A stretch of 64,000 nucleotides of DNA from Nonomuraea wenchangensis (GCF_900111685.1 NZ_FOHX01000010.1:248001-312000); one strand, 5' to 3'. Shown: positions 51,746 to 61,546, counted from the stretch's first letter. Numbers and translations are program-made. The notes: a model not told the origin generated them from the letters alone.

Positions 51746-52366
51746 TCAGGCGGGGACGTGCACGTCCTCGCCGACGCTCACCCGGGCGCGGCCCGCCGTC
51801 AACGTCGCCACCCAGTCGCCGAACGCCGCCACCTCGTCCTCGCCGACCGCCACGCTGAAGGTGACCTGGGCGGCGTAGGCGACGTCCTCGACCGCGTACC
51901 GCGAGGCGCGCAGGTCGTTCTCCACCCGGCCGGCCTGGTCGTGCGCCACCGCCACGCGCACCCGCCTGGCCGGCACCATCCGCACCGGCTCGGCCCGGTC
52001 CAGGGTCTCGGTCACCGCCGAGCCGTAGGCGCGCACCAGCCCGCCCGCGCCGAGCAGCACGCCGCCGAAGTAGCGCGTCACCACCGCCACCACGTCGTTG
52101 TAGCCGCGCCCGACCAGCGCCTGCACCATGGGCGTGCCCGCGGTGCCGCCCGGCTCGCCGTCGTCGTCGCCCTTCTGGACGCGCTGCCCGACGACGTAGG
52201 CCGTGCAGTTGTGGGTGGCGCCGGCGTGCTCGCGCCGCCGCCCGGCGATGAACGCCGCCGCCTCCTCCACGCTGCGCGCGGGCGCGACCGCGCAGATGAA
52301 GCGCGAGCGCCGCACCTCGGTCTCGTGCTCGACGGGGGCGGTGAGTGTGAGGTACGGGGCAGACAC
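51746..52366 (-). CDS. YigZ/IMPACT family protein
   Basis: A 206-residue protein of the YigZ family (uncharacterised proline-dipeptidase-like/UPF0029). RRSRFICAVAPARSVEEAAAFI, ATHNCTAYVVGQ, DDDGEPGGTAGTPMVQAL and VTRYFGGVLLGAGGLVRAYG are diagnostic. TACCCT (52374-52379, minus) ends seven bases before GTG 52366, so it may be leaderless. Function in translation control is suggested only by the eukaryotic IMPACT relative. Confidence 0.92.
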   Translation of the reverse strand: MSAPYLTLTAPVEHETEVRRSRFICAVAPARSVEEAAAFIAGRRREHAGATHNCTAYVVGQRVQKGDDDGEPGGTAGTPMVQALVGRGYNDVVAVVTRYFGGVLLGAGGLVRAYGSAVTETLDRAEPVRMVPARRVRVAVAHDQAGRVENDLRASRYAVEDVAYAAQVTFSVAVGEDEVAAFGDWVATLTAGRARVSVGEDVHVPA

Positions 52367-52440
52367 ATTCGACAGGGTATGCCCTCGCCCGCGGCGCTCG
52401 GCGGGCTACCATCGCCCTTTAGACCTCAGGGGAGGGTCTT

Positions 52441-52776
52441 ATGCGGAATTCGACGCAAATGCTGGTGGACGTCGCCGACGACGTCATGCCCTTCGCCACC
52501 CTCGCCATCGGCGCCTACGGGGTGAGCGTGCTGGCCAGGACCAGCGAGTCGGCCGCCGGCACCCCGGTCGCCCTCGGCACGCGGGTGCTGCAGCGGGTCT
52601 TCGGCCGGGGCGACGCCCACACCCGAGGACTCATCGAACGGGTGGCGGGGGCGACAGGGGACGGCACGGAGGCGTTGCGGTCGGCGCTAGTGGCGGCCTT
52701 CCGCGACGATCCGATCCTGGGCCCCGAGGTGGCCGCGATGCTGCTCCGGGCCCCGGTGGGCGCAGACCGGGCCTGA
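52441..52776 (+). CDS. Actinobacterial small module protein of unknown function
   Basis: A 111-residue protein with an N-terminal helical stretch and the C-terminal pattern LQRVFGRGDAHTRGLIERVA…EALRSALVAAFRDDPILGPEVAAML, a recurring module in actinobacteria found as the N-terminal partner domain in conflict/effector-type proteins. On its own it has no catalytic motif. GGGGAGG precedes the ATG. Linkage to a defence role here is inference. Confidence 0.6.
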   Translation: MRNSTQMLVDVADDVMPFATLAIGAYGVSVLARTSESAAGTPVALGTRVLQRVFGRGDAHTRGLIERVAGATGDGTEALRSALVAAFRDDPILGPEVAAMLLRAPVGADRA

Positions 52777-52822
52777 GCCCGCGCCCGGATCGGTGCCTGA
52801 ATCCGCGCCTGATCCCGCGGCC

Positions 52823-54109
52823 TCACGTGCCTCCGGCCGGCACGGCGTCGGACGCGCGCGGGCCCTGGCCGCGCAGGCGGTCCATGTCGCGGGCGGCCGG
52901 ATGCAACCCCGCGAGCGTGGTGGTCAGCCCGTAGACCACACCGCAGGCCACCAGCACCGGCGCGAGCCCGGCCGCCGCGACCGCCGCCCCGGCCAGCACC
53001 CCGGCGACGGGGATCCCGGAGAAGGCCAGCGACGTCTGCAACGCGCCCACCCGGCCGAGCAGGTCACGGGGCACCCGCTCGTACGTGACCGCCCCCAGGA
53101 TCGGGTTGAGGAACCCGCCACAGAACCCGCCCACCCCGAACACCGCCAGCACCGCCCACACCGGCACGCCGTCCACGGCCAGGATCAGGTACTGCGGCGG
53201 CCCGGCCACCAGGAACGCGGCGAAGAAGACCGGCCGCCGCCGCAGCCGGTGCGCGAGCGCCGCCGCCACCAGCCCGCCCCCGATCGCGGTCAGCCCCATG
53301 AAGCCCCGGCTGAGCCCCCAGATCGCGGGCCCGCTGCCCGACTCCTCGGCCCACACGGGCCCGAGCACCTGGGCGAAGGCTGCGTCCAGCAGGTTCGTCA
53401 CCGCCACCGTGCCGATCAGGACCAGCAGCAGCGGCTGCCCCCGCAGGAACGCCCACCCTTGCCCGAACCGCCGCCAGTACCCGTCCGGGCCGTCCTCTTG
53501 AGTGGACGGGGCTGCGGCGCGGCGGCCCATGCCGTGCGGCAGCGCCCAGGCCACCACCACCGATCCCAATGCGAAGCAGACGGCGCTGACCGCGAGCCCG
53601 GCCGGCGCGCCCAGGGCGGCCACCATCGCCCCGCCCGCGATCGGCCCGACGAGCTGGGCCAGCCGCTCCACCACGCCCATCAGCCCGGTGGCCCGTTCCA
53701 GCGGCACCCGTCCGAGATCGGCCGCCTCGGGCACCATGATCGACTTGGCCAGGTCGCCGGGCCCGCGCGCCGCCCCGATGACCGCGACCAGCGCGGCCAG
53801 CACGCCCAGCGGCAGCAGTGACAGCGCGTGCAGCAGCGCGATGGCCCCGGCCGCGCCCGCGCTCACCACGTCACCGGCCAACGACACGCGCCGCGGCCCG
53901 ATCCGGTCGAGCAGCGGCCCGGCCATCAGCTTGACCACCACGTACGGCGCCATCTCGGCGAATGCGACGACGCCCGTCCAGACCGGGCTCCCGGTGGTCA
54001 CCAGCACGAACCAGGGCACCGCGATGGCCGACACCCGCGTGCCGGTGAGCGACACCGCCACGGCCGCCAGCACCCCCGCGAGCGGCCTGGGTAACGCCGT
54101 CGCGGCCAT
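52823..54109 (-). CDS. MFS transporter (multidrug-type exporter)
   Basis: A 428-residue 12-TM major facilitator with the motif-A region LLDRIGPRRVSLAGD between helices 2 and 3 and repeated Gly/Ala/Pro helices. Its ATG overlaps the last base of the ArsR gene's stop, so they form one transcript in which the regulator probably controls its own exporter. Substrate unknown. Confidence 0.92.
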   Translation of the reverse strand: MAATALPRPLAGVLAAVAVSLTGTRVSAIAVPWFVLVTTGSPVWTGVVAFAEMAPYVVVKLMAGPLLDRIGPRRVSLAGDVVSAGAAGAIALLHALSLLPLGVLAALVAVIGAARGPGDLAKSIMVPEAADLGRVPLERATGLMGVVERLAQLVGPIAGGAMVAALGAPAGLAVSAVCFALGSVVVAWALPHGMGRRAAAPSTQEDGPDGYWRRFGQGWAFLRGQPLLLVLIGTVAVTNLLDAAFAQVLGPVWAEESGSGPAIWGLSRGFMGLTAIGGGLVAAALAHRLRRRPVFFAAFLVAGPPQYLILAVDGVPVWAVLAVFGVGGFCGGFLNPILGAVTYERVPRDLLGRVGALQTSLAFSGIPVAGVLAGAAVAAAGLAPVLVACGVVYGLTTTLAGLHPAARDMDRLRGQGPRASDAVPAGGT

Positions 54110-54708
54110 CAGCCCTCCCCGGCCCCGTCGTCCGTCCCGTCGTCGAGCTCGGGCAGGATTTCGGTGATCAGCACGACCCGCCGGGCGTCCGGGGGCGCCT
54201 CCTCGCCGTCGCGCCGGTAGCGGGCGATCACCTCGCCCAGCTCCTGCCGCAGCCGCCATCCCTCCTCCTCGGTGAGCCGCAGCGCGAAGGAGCTGAGGTC
54301 GAGCACCCGCCGCCAGCCGCGCGGCATGGTCTGCAGCTCGTTGAGCGCCTGCTGGGTGCGCAGGTTGTACAGGGCCGCGATGGAGTGCATGTAGGCGTGC
54401 ACGGCCTCCGGCTCGGCGTCGGTGAGCCCTTCGTCGGTGAGCCGGGTGACCCGGTGGATCGAACGCCACCAGCGCTCCCGGGCGTTGCCGCGCTCGGCGT
54501 CCTCCTCCACGAACCCGGCCGCGCCCAGCTTGCGCAGGTGGTAGCTGGCGGTGCCGGAGTTGACGCCGAGGCGCTCGGCGAGGCGGGTGGCGGTCGAGGG
54601 GCCGTGCTTGCGCAGCAGCTCCACGAGCTGGACGCGTACGGGGTGGGCGAGCGCCCGCAACCCTTTCGCGTCGAGGACGACGACGCCGCTCTCCAAGGGA
54701 TCGGTCAT
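54109..54708 (-). CDS. ArsR/HTH-family regulator of the MFS exporter
   Basis: A 199-residue regulator. HTH: LRALAHPVRVQLVELLRKHG, TRLAERLGVNSGTASYHLRKL; then a long coiled-coil/ligand part (ALYNLRTQQALNELQ, SSFALRLTEEEGW). TAGGGT (54715-54720, minus) ends six bases before ATG 54708, suggesting a leaderless message. The intergenic region to lysE (54709-54808) has an imperfect CTTCTTTGCGAAG repeat that may be its operator. Confidence 0.9.
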   Translation of the reverse strand: MTDPLESGVVVLDAKGLRALAHPVRVQLVELLRKHGPSTATRLAERLGVNSGTASYHLRKLGAAGFVEEDAERGNARERWWRSIHRVTRLTDEGLTDAEPEAVHAYMHSIAALYNLRTQQALNELQTMPRGWRRVLDLSSFALRLTEEEGWRLRQELGEVIARYRRDGEEAPPDARRVVLITEILPELDDGTDDGAGEG

Positions 54709-54808
54709 GGCTCCACCCTAGACTGCGAACACTTCTTTGCGAAGAGTTGTTTGCGGTCCGCGAAGTCGAGCAATGGTGGGTTCAGGACGGAGTTGACATC
54801 ATTCCCGC

Positions 54809-55444
54809 ATGCCTATCGAGCAAAATATGCTCCTGCTGTTCACCATGACCACGATCATCGCCATGATCACCCCTGGGCCGGACATGCTGTTCGTCCTGGG
54901 CTGCGGGATGCGTGGCGGCCCGCGCGCCGGCCTGCTCGCCACGGCCGGGGTGGCGACGAGCGAGGCCGTCCACGTCGCCGTGGCCGCCGCGGGGCTCGCG
55001 GCCCTCTTCGAGATGGTGCCGGTCGCCTTCACCGTGGTACGGATCATCGGAGCCGGATACCTGATCTACCTCGGCGTGCAGATGATTCGTCACCGCAAGG
55101 GTGTGGATCACGAGATGCCCGTGGACGGCGAGGGAGGGATGCCCGGACGCCGGGCGTTCACCAGCGGCCTGCTGACCAATCTGCTGAACCCGAAGATGGT
55201 CACCTTCACCATCGCCTTCCTGCCCCAGTTCATCAAGCCGCAGCTTGGTCAGGTCTGGTTGCAGTTCGCGATTCTCGGCGCCGTTCTGATCGTGCTGGAG
55301 TTCGTGGTGGACGGCACGGTCGGCGTGCTCGCGGGCAGGATCGGCGGCTGGCTGCGCCGTCGGCGCGCGGCTCGCCGACGTGTCGACATCGCCACGGGAG
55401 GCATCTTCATCGGCCTGGGAGTGCGGCTGGCCGTCGAGCGGTGA
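54809..55444 (+). CDS. LysE/RhtB-family amino-acid exporter
   Basis: A 211-residue six-TM exporter of the LysE superfamily. MITPGPDMLFVLGCGM, GLLATAGVATSEAVHV, LIYLGVQMIRH and GLLTNLLNPKMVTFTIAFLPQF are family signatures. The start ATG 54809 has no clear ribosome site. It diverges from the ArsR gene across a 100-base region that could be jointly controlled. Substrate is probably an amino acid or small metabolite. Confidence 0.92.
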   Translation: MPIEQNMLLLFTMTTIIAMITPGPDMLFVLGCGMRGGPRAGLLATAGVATSEAVHVAVAAAGLAALFEMVPVAFTVVRIIGAGYLIYLGVQMIRHRKGVDHEMPVDGEGGMPGRRAFTSGLLTNLLNPKMVTFTIAFLPQFIKPQLGQVWLQFAILGAVLIVLEFVVDGTVGVLAGRIGGWLRRRRAARRRVDIATGGIFIGLGVRLAVER

Positions 55445-55461
55445 ACGCGCCGTAAGGACTC

Positions 55462-55488
55462 GGCGGGCGGGGGACGCCCCCGCCCGCC
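55462..55488. terminator. Bidirectional terminator between lysE and the glycosyltransferase
   Basis: GGCGGGCGGGGG (55462-55473), loop ACG, CCCCCGCCCGCC (55477-55488): a perfect 12-base stem between two convergent genes, so it can stop transcription from both sides. Confidence 0.8.
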
Positions 55489-55498
55489 GCTCATGGGG

Positions 55499-56881
55499 TC
55501 AGGGCGTGGCCTCGGGAACGACCGGCACCGCCACGAGCCGTACGGCGGGCTCGGCGGTGGCCTGGGCAGGGCTCTCCGGGACGGATGGCTCGGCGGGCGA
55601 CTGGGCGGCCGGCTGGGCCGTACGCGGGACGTAGGTGCCGTCGCGGCGGGCGAGCAGCTCGGCCAGCAGCGCGTCCCACTTGAGCCCGACCGCCTCCACG
55701 CTGTACGTCTCCGCCGTCTCCAGCGCACGGGTGCCCAGATCGCGGCGGAGCTGCTCGTCCTCGATGACCCGGATGATGCCGGCCGCCAGGTTGGCGTTCG
55801 TACGCGGCTTGACCAGCAGCCCGTCCACCTCGTTCTTGATCATCTCCTTGGGGCCGTGCGGGCTGTTGAAGCTGACGATCGCCAGCCCCTTGGCCATGGC
55901 CTCCAGGATCGTCATGGGGAAGCCCTCGTGGCGCGAGCTCATCACGTACAGCGACGCCTTCTCCAGCTCGGCCCCGACGTCGGTGGTGGGCCCCGGCAGC
56001 TCGACCTTGTCCTGCAGCCCCGCCTCGGCGATCTGCGTCCGCAGGTTGTCCTCCTGGGGCCCGGCGCCGAAGATGCGCAGCTTCCAGTCGGGGTGGACGG
56101 CGGCGACGGTCTCCCAGGCGGTGATGAGCCGGTGGAAGCCCTTGATCCGGGTCATGCGGCCGACCGCGACGGCGACCTTGGCGTCCAGCTTGGACGGGTC
56201 GCCGGACATCGGCGGCACGGCGTTGGGAATGCGGGTGAGCTTGCGCGGCTTCTTCGGCAGCGCCTCGCGGTAGTCGTTCAGGTCGGCCCTGGTGAGGGTG
56301 ACGAGGGCGTCGAGGCGGCGGTAGCGCCACTTGATGAGCTTCTGCACCGCCTCGGGCTGCGTGCGCAGCGCCACGTGCTCCTGCCCGATCGTGATCACGC
56401 CCGGCAGGGCTAACTGGGCCATCACGAGGTTGAGCCCCGGCCGGGTGCCCATGAGCACACCGGTGTCGAGCGAGCGGATGTAGCGGGCCAGCCGCAGGTC
56501 GGTCCAGAGGTTGAAGCGGTGGTAGGCCGACTCCTCCTTGGGGATCAACCGGCTCGGCCGCTTCGACAGCAGCGCGCGCAGCGGGTTGCGGCTCGGCCGC
56601 AGCCGGTCGTCCAGGAAGCGGAAGCGCACCCGCGGGTCAATGGGGAAGAACGGCTCCTCGGCCTCCTTCAGGATGCTCACGATCTCCACGTCGTGCTCCT
56701 CGGCCAGGTAGCCGGCCAGGTTGAACACGGTCCTGATCGTGCCGCCCATGCCGTAGGCGTGCAGCAGCAGGATACGGATCCGCCGCGTCGAGGGGGGTGG
56801 CGCGTTCCGCGCCTTGCGCCGGTTGTACCCCCGATAGAGCCGCAGCGCGGCCGACTTGCCCTTGCGTGCGAGTGCGCGCAC
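55499..56881 (-). CDS. GT-B glycosyltransferase (family 4-type)
   Basis: A 460-residue cytoplasmic glycosyltransferase. LLLHAYGMGGTIRTVFNLAG begins the acceptor half; VAVGRMTRIKGFHRLI and PMTILEAMAKGLAIVSFNSP, with the donor-binding Glu in SSRHEGFPMTILEA, form the nucleotide-sugar half. GTG 56881 follows AAGGGGGA; a start 40 codons upstream is rejected. A Pro/Ala-rich tail (about 430-460) is low complexity. Probably adds hexose to a cell-surface glycan. Confidence 0.88.
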   Translation of the reverse strand: MRALARKGKSAALRLYRGYNRRKARNAPPPSTRRIRILLLHAYGMGGTIRTVFNLAGYLAEEHDVEIVSILKEAEEPFFPIDPRVRFRFLDDRLRPSRNPLRALLSKRPSRLIPKEESAYHRFNLWTDLRLARYIRSLDTGVLMGTRPGLNLVMAQLALPGVITIGQEHVALRTQPEAVQKLIKWRYRRLDALVTLTRADLNDYREALPKKPRKLTRIPNAVPPMSGDPSKLDAKVAVAVGRMTRIKGFHRLITAWETVAAVHPDWKLRIFGAGPQEDNLRTQIAEAGLQDKVELPGPTTDVGAELEKASLYVMSSRHEGFPMTILEAMAKGLAIVSFNSPHGPKEMIKNEVDGLLVKPRTNANLAAGIIRVIEDEQLRRDLGTRALETAETYSVEAVGLKWDALLAELLARRDGTYVPRTAQPAAQSPAEPSVPESPAQATAEPAVRLVAVPVVPEATP

Positions 56882-57056
56882 CTGACGAGTCCCCCTTGAG
56901 AACGAGAAAGCGATCAACAACACTTCACGGCCGCGCGCGAGGTCGTGTAGTCCCTGCGCCGGCCGGCGTTCACCTGAGCGTCTTGCGTGAGCGGGAAGCA
57001 CTGTTCATCCCCGGTGTGCTTACCTCACCTATGATCATTAGACGCTGCGAAGGTGA

Positions 57057-60000
57057 CTAAGGTTGCATACGCGGCCGATGCCGCGGATCGGGCGTGTGCG
57101 GGGGATGCTCGGCCAGCAGCTCCAGCGCCACGTCGATGGCCCGTTCGAGCTGGGTGTCCACGCCGCGCGCGTAGTCCTGCGGGGTGATGTCCACTTCGAT
57201 GTCGGGATCGGTGCCGTAGTTCTCCACCTGCCAGCCGACGTCGTCGAAGGCGAAGGAGAACTCCGGCTGCGTCGTCACCGTGCCGTCGGCGAGCTGGTGG
57301 CGCGGCCAGATGCCGATGACGCCGCCCCAGGTGCGCCGGCCCACCAGCGGGCCCAGCTTCAGCAGCTTGAAGGTGTGGCTGAAGATGTCGCCGTCGGAGC
57401 CCGCCCACTCGTTGGTGATGGCGACCAGCGGCCCGCGCGGCGACTCCGGAGGGTACGGCTCCGCCGCCCCCCACCGCGGGTAGTCGTAGCCGAGCCGGCG
57501 CCGGGCCAGCTTCTCCAGCAGCAGCGCCGAGACGTGACCGCCGCCGTTGAACCGTACGTCCACGACGAGCGCGTGCCGGTCGTGCTCGGCGAGGAACCCC
57601 CGGTGGAACTCGCCGAACCCCTCCGGCCCCATGTCGGGCACGTGCACGTAGCCGACCCGGCCACCGGAGCGCTGGTGGCAGCGGGCCCGGTTGAGGTTGA
57701 CCCAGTCGCGGTAGCGGGCGGGCTGCTCGTCCGCCAGCGTCCGCACGGTGACCGCGAACACCTTCTCGCCGCGCCGCAGGGTCAGCTCGACCTCCTCGCC
57801 GGCCTGGTTGACCAGGCGCTCGTTCGGGGTCGCGACGCCGTCGCCGATGGGCGCGCCGTCGATGGCCAGCACCGCGTCGCCGGGGCGTACGTCCAGGCCG
57901 AGCCGGTTGAGCGGCGAGGTCGCCTTCGGGTCCCACGGGTCGCCGGTGACGAGGGAGGCGATGTGGTAGACGCCGTCGCGGCGCTCCCAGTCCACGCCCA
58001 GCTTGCCCTGTGTGTAGTCGGGACCGGGACGGTACTCGCCGCCGCTCTCGTAGGCGTGGCTGGTGGCCAGCTCGCCGTGCAGCTCCCACAGCAGGTCGGA
58101 GAACTCGCCCCGGGTCGTCACCCGGTCCACCAGCGGCTGGTAGCGGTCGTACACGGCCGGCCAGTCGACGCCCGCCATGTCCTCGCTCCAGAAGTTCTCC
58201 CGCTGCAGCCGCCACGCCTCGCGGAACATCTGCCGCCACTCGGCCTCCGGGCACACCGACACCTTGATCCGCGACAGGTCGATCCAGCCGCTCTCGCGCC
58301 CCGGCCGGTCGTCGTCGTGCCCCGGCACCTCGCCCGCCTTGACCACACGCAGCCGCGAGCCGGTCCGGTACAGCAGCGTCCGGTGGTCGCGGCCCAGCTC
58401 GAAGTCCGTGACGCCGTCGGCGAAGGTCTCGTTGTCGTTCTTGGCGAAGTCGTACAGGTGCAGGACGTTGTCGCCCTCCACGGGGCTGGTGAGGATGAGC
58501 GCCTTGCCCTTCAGCCCGGCCACCCGCTCGTAGCGGCCCTCGGGGAGCGGGAAGGCGGTGACCCGGCGGGCCAGGCCGTCCACGTCCACGCGCAGCGCCT
58601 CCGGCCGCTCCTCGCCGCCCTCGTCCTCGTCATCGTCCCCGTCCTCGTCCTCGTCGTCCTTGCGCTCCAGGGGACGCTGGCGCGGCACGAACGGGTCCGG
58701 CACGTCGGCGCGCAGCGCCACCGCGTACGGGCGGGTGCCGAGCGGGAAGCCCAGGTCGAACTGGAGCTGGTCGTAGACGGGGGAGAAGGTCCGCTGGCCG
58801 ATGAAGTAGAGGTAGCGGCCCTCGGGGTCGAAGGCCGGCATCGAGTCGATCAGCACCGGCTCGGTCGCCTGCACGGTGCGCCCGCTCTCCGGATGGTGCA
58901 GCTTGATCGCGGTGGTCTGGGGGTTGAGCGGGGCGGCATAGGCGAGCCAGGAGCCGTCGGGCGACCAGGCGGGGTCCTCCGGCGAGCCGTACGGGTTGGC
59001 CTCCACCAGGTCGCAGCGGCCCGTGGCGAGGTCGAGCAGGTGCAGCTCGTAGCGGTGGTTGACCACGGCCACCCGGTCGTGCGCCGGGTCGGGCACCAGC
59101 GCGGTGATCCGGCCCAGCCGGGCGACCTCGGTGCCGGGGCCGCCCTCGCGGCTCTCCAGGACGACCAGCCGCTCCTCGTCGCCGTCGTCGCTGGCCGCCG
59201 CGATCAGCCGTACGCCGTCGTTGAGCCAGGTCAGGAAGCGGTAGCGGACGCCGTCCTCGACGCCCTGCCGGCGTACGGGGCCCTCCCAGCCGGCCATCGT
59301 GTACGCCTTGCCGCGCGTGGTGATCGCCAGCGCGCTGCCGTCGGGGCTGAGCGTGGCGCTCTCCAGGTAGTCGGCCGCCTCGACGAAGCGCCGGTTGCGC
59401 TGGGTGCGCGAGCTGGCCAGCGCCACCTCCAGCCGGCGCGGACGCTCGCCGGGCTCCAGCAGGTAGAGGTCCGCGCCCGCGTGGTAGACCAGCCGGTGCC
59501 CGTCGCCCGACAGGTTGCGGGCGTAGTAGTCGTCGTGATGGGTGTGCTTGCGCAGGTCGCTGCCGTCGGGCAGGCACGAGTAGACGTTGCCGACGCCCTC
59601 GTGGTCGCTGATGAAGCACACCCGCCCGCCGCTCCAGCAGGGGGAGGCGAGGTTGCCAGGAAGCTGGATCAGCCGCCGGAACTCGCCCTCGCCAGTGGGG
59701 TCGATCCACAGGTCGCCGACCGTGCCGCCCCGGTAGCGCTTCCAGCGGGCCGGGTCGGCGGTGTTGCGGCCGAGCACGATCATGCCGCCGGGGCCGTGCG
59801 CGATCGAGTTCGCGGGACCGTACGGCAGCCGCTCCGGCACCTCGCCCGGCGCCACCCGGTGCAGCCACTTGCGTCCCTCGAACGGCTGGGACTGGTCGCT
59901 GGCGTAGAGGATGCGGCCCTCGGGGTCCCAGCCGGTCACCGTGCAGCGCGCGCCGTGGAAGGTCACCCGGCGGGCCGCGCCGCCGGAGGCCGGCATGACG

Positions 60001-60203
60001 TAGACCTCCTCGGGGCCCTCCTCGCGGCCGACGAAGGCGAGCTGGTCGCCACGGGGGGAGATGCGCGGATAGCCGGCCTCGGCCAGCCCGGCGGTGAGGC
60101 GGAAGGCCCGGCCGCCCTGGGCGGAGACCATCCACAGGTCGTCCTCGGCGGCGAACACCACGACGTCCTGGAACACGGAGGGGAAACGCAGGTAGGCGGA
60201 CAT
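57057..60203 (-). CDS. Tricorn protease (S41 family)
   Basis: A 1048-residue tricorn-type peptidase. The N-terminal ~650 residues are two beta-propellers (repeats such as [30 protein letters not shown]). Then come the C1 helical bundle, a PDZ domain (about 760-850) and the S41 core. Catalytic residues are His near 716 ([11 protein letters not shown]), the nucleophile Ser near 936 ([11 protein letters not shown]) and a Glu near 1017 (QLERAI). An acidic [14 protein letters not shown] insert lies between propellers. It may process peptides released by the proteasome encoded in this window, as tricorn does in archaea; that link is inference. Confidence 0.94.
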   Translation of the reverse strand: MSAYLRFPSVFQDVVVFAAEDDLWMVSAQGGRAFRLTAGLAEAGYPRISPRGDQLAFVGREEGPEEVYVMPASGGAARRVTFHGARCTVTGWDPEGRILYASDQSQPFEGRKWLHRVAPGEVPERLPYGPANSIAHGPGGMIVLGRNTADPARWKRYRGGTVGDLWIDPTGEGEFRRLIQLPGNLASPCWSGGRVCFISDHEGVGNVYSCLPDGSDLRKHTHHDDYYARNLSGDGHRLVYHAGADLYLLEPGERPRRLEVALASSRTQRNRRFVEAADYLESATLSPDGSALAITTRGKAYTMAGWEGPVRRQGVEDGVRYRFLTWLNDGVRLIAAASDDGDEERLVVLESREGGPGTEVARLGRITALVPDPAHDRVAVVNHRYELHLLDLATGRCDLVEANPYGSPEDPAWSPDGSWLAYAAPLNPQTTAIKLHHPESGRTVQATEPVLIDSMPAFDPEGRYLYFIGQRTFSPVYDQLQFDLGFPLGTRPYAVALRADVPDPFVPRQRPLERKDDEDEDGDDDEDEGGEERPEALRVDVDGLARRVTAFPLPEGRYERVAGLKGKALILTSPVEGDNVLHLYDFAKNDNETFADGVTDFELGRDHRTLLYRTGSRLRVVKAGEVPGHDDDRPGRESGWIDLSRIKVSVCPEAEWRQMFREAWRLQRENFWSEDMAGVDWPAVYDRYQPLVDRVTTRGEFSDLLWELHGELATSHAYESGGEYRPGPDYTQGKLGVDWERRDGVYHIASLVTGDPWDPKATSPLNRLGLDVRPGDAVLAIDGAPIGDGVATPNERLVNQAGEEVELTLRRGEKVFAVTVRTLADEQPARYRDWVNLNRARCHQRSGGRVGYVHVPDMGPEGFGEFHRGFLAEHDRHALVVDVRFNGGGHVSALLLEKLARRRLGYDYPRWGAAEPYPPESPRGPLVAITNEWAGSDGDIFSHTFKLLKLGPLVGRRTWGGVIGIWPRHQLADGTVTTQPEFSFAFDDVGWQVENYGTDPDIEVDITPQDYARGVDTQLERAIDVALELLAEHPPHTPDPRHRPRMQP

Positions 60204-60227
60204 CGCGGCAGCTCCACGGTCGATGCG

Positions 60228-60254
60228 ACAGCCGGGAGCCGGGCTCCCGGCTGT
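60228..60254 (-). terminator. Terminator after the Lys-rich miniprotein
   Basis: ACAGCCGGGAGCC (60228-60240), a single G, GGCTCCCGGCTGT (60242-60254): a perfect 13-base stem between the miniprotein stop (60274) and the tricorn start (60203). It keeps the two transcripts apart. Confidence 0.75.
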
Positions 60255-60273
60255 CCGATCATGTCACCATAGA

Positions 60274-60396
60274 TCAGCTCTCGTCGGAGCCCTTCCTGGT
60301 TTCTTTCTTCGTCTCCTTGGCCTGCCTGCTCGTCTTGATGGCCTGCTTCTTCGACTTGCCCGACTTAGTGGCAGGTTTCTTCTTCGTGTCTGCCAT
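60274..60396 (-). CDS. 40-residue Lys-rich miniprotein
   Basis: ATG 60396 behind a G-rich ribosome site; the product is about one-third Lys, with DTKKKPATKSGKSKKQAIKT and a helical RQAKETKKETRKG end. No Cys, Trp or membrane helix. It resembles disordered, nucleic-acid-binding basic tails; a histone-like or ribosome-linked role is possible but unproven. It has its own terminator, which supports it as a real gene. Confidence 0.65.
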   Translation of the reverse strand: MADTKKKPATKSGKSKKQAIKTSRQAKETKKETRKGSDES

Positions 60397-60496
60397 AGGA
60401 ATCCCCCCTGTACGGACAGAGCGCACGCGTGATTCGTGCACCAAGCTCATTGCTACCCATTTGTGCACGAAACCCGACATGCCGCCTATGTACCCC

Positions 60497-61546
60497 TTAC
60501 AGCAGGCGAAGCTGCTCGGCCGGCGGACCCTCGGCCGGGCCCGAGGCTGAGCGGAGGGGGCGGGGCGGGCGGCGGCGGGCCATGGCCGGGACGGCGCGGC
60601 CCACGCCGAACCGCTCGGCCAGCTCGCGCACCTGAGCCGCGACGCGCTCCTGGTAGGGCTTGGGCGCGTAGGCGCCGCGCCCGTAGAGCTCCAGGTAGCG
60701 CGGCACCAGGCGTGGATGCTCGCGGGAGAGCCAGCGCAGCCACCACTCGCGGGCCCCGGGCCGCAGGTGCAGCACGATGGGCGTGACGTGGGTGGCGCCA
60801 GCCTCGGCGATCTCCTTGACGGTGCGTTCGAGCTGGGCGGGGGAGTCGGTGAGGTAGGGGAGGACCGGCGCCATCAGCACGCCGCACGCGATGCCGTGGT
60901 CGTTGAGCGTGCGGCAGACCTCCAGGCGGCGCAGCGGGTGGGGCGCGCCCGGCTCCACCGCCCGCCACGCCTCCGCATCGACGAACCCGGCCGAGACGGC
61001 GGCGCTCACCTCGGTGACCTCGGCCGCCTCGGCGAGCAGGTCGAGGTCGCGCAGGATCAGCGTGCCCTTGGTGAGGACGGAGAACGGGTTGGCGGCCTCG
61101 CGCAGCGCGGTCAGGATGCCGGGCATCAGGCGGTAGCGGCCCTCGGCGCGCTGGTAGCAGTCGACGTTGGTGCCCATGGCGATGTGGTGGCCGCCCCAGC
61201 GCGGCGAGGACAGCTCCTTACGGGCCAGCTCGGCGGCGTTGACCTTGACCACGATCTTGGAGTCGAAGTCCGCTCCGGAATCCAAATCAAGATATTCGTG
61301 CGTTTTCCGGGCAAAACAGTAAACACACCGATGGCTGCAGCCGCGATAGGGGTTGATCGTGTACTCGAACGGCACGCGACTGGCGGCGGGCACGCGGTTG
61401 ACGATCGAGCGGGCCCGGATCTCGTAGAAGGTCATGCCCTGGAACTCGGGCGTGTCGAACGTCCGCGTGACCGCTCCCCGAGCGAACAGCGGCACGGACG
61501 GATCGGCCTCACCGTCGGCGGTCAGGCGCAGGTTGTCCCAGCGCAT
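60497..61546 (-). CDS. Radical SAM protein (Rv2578c/COG1533 type)
   Basis: A 349-residue radical SAM enzyme. The cluster motif is NPYRGCSHRCVYCFARKTHEYL (Cys-X3-Cys-X2-Cys), followed by DFDSKIVVKVNAAELARKEL, GTNVDCYQRAEGRYRLMPGI and FSVLTKGTLILRDLDLLAEA, the spore-photolyase-like COG1533 core. ATG 61546 (MRWDNLRL) matches the family start; upstream frames are rejected. Reaction unknown; related proteins act in DNA or metabolite repair. Confidence 0.9.
   Translation of the reverse strand: MRWDNLRLTADGEADPSVPLFARGAVTRTFDTPEFQGMTFYEIRARSIVNRVPAASRVPFEYTINPYRGCSHRCVYCFARKTHEYLDLDSGADFDSKIVVKVNAAELARKELSSPRWGGHHIAMGTNVDCYQRAEGRYRLMPGILTALREAANPFSVLTKGTLILRDLDLLAEAAEVTEVSAAVSAGFVDAEAWRAVEPGAPHPLRRLEVCRTLNDHGIACGVLMAPVLPYLTDSPAQLERTVKEIAEAGATHVTPIVLHLRPGAREWWLRWLSREHPRLVPRYLELYGRGAYAPKPYQERVAAQVRELAERFGVGRAVPAMARRRPPRPLRSASGPAEGPPAEQLRLL

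Noticed and set aside
57063-60272. A 1069-codon open frame on the plus strand
   Set aside because: Antisense shadow of tricorn, with Val/Ala/Gly/Arg-rich composition and no domain.
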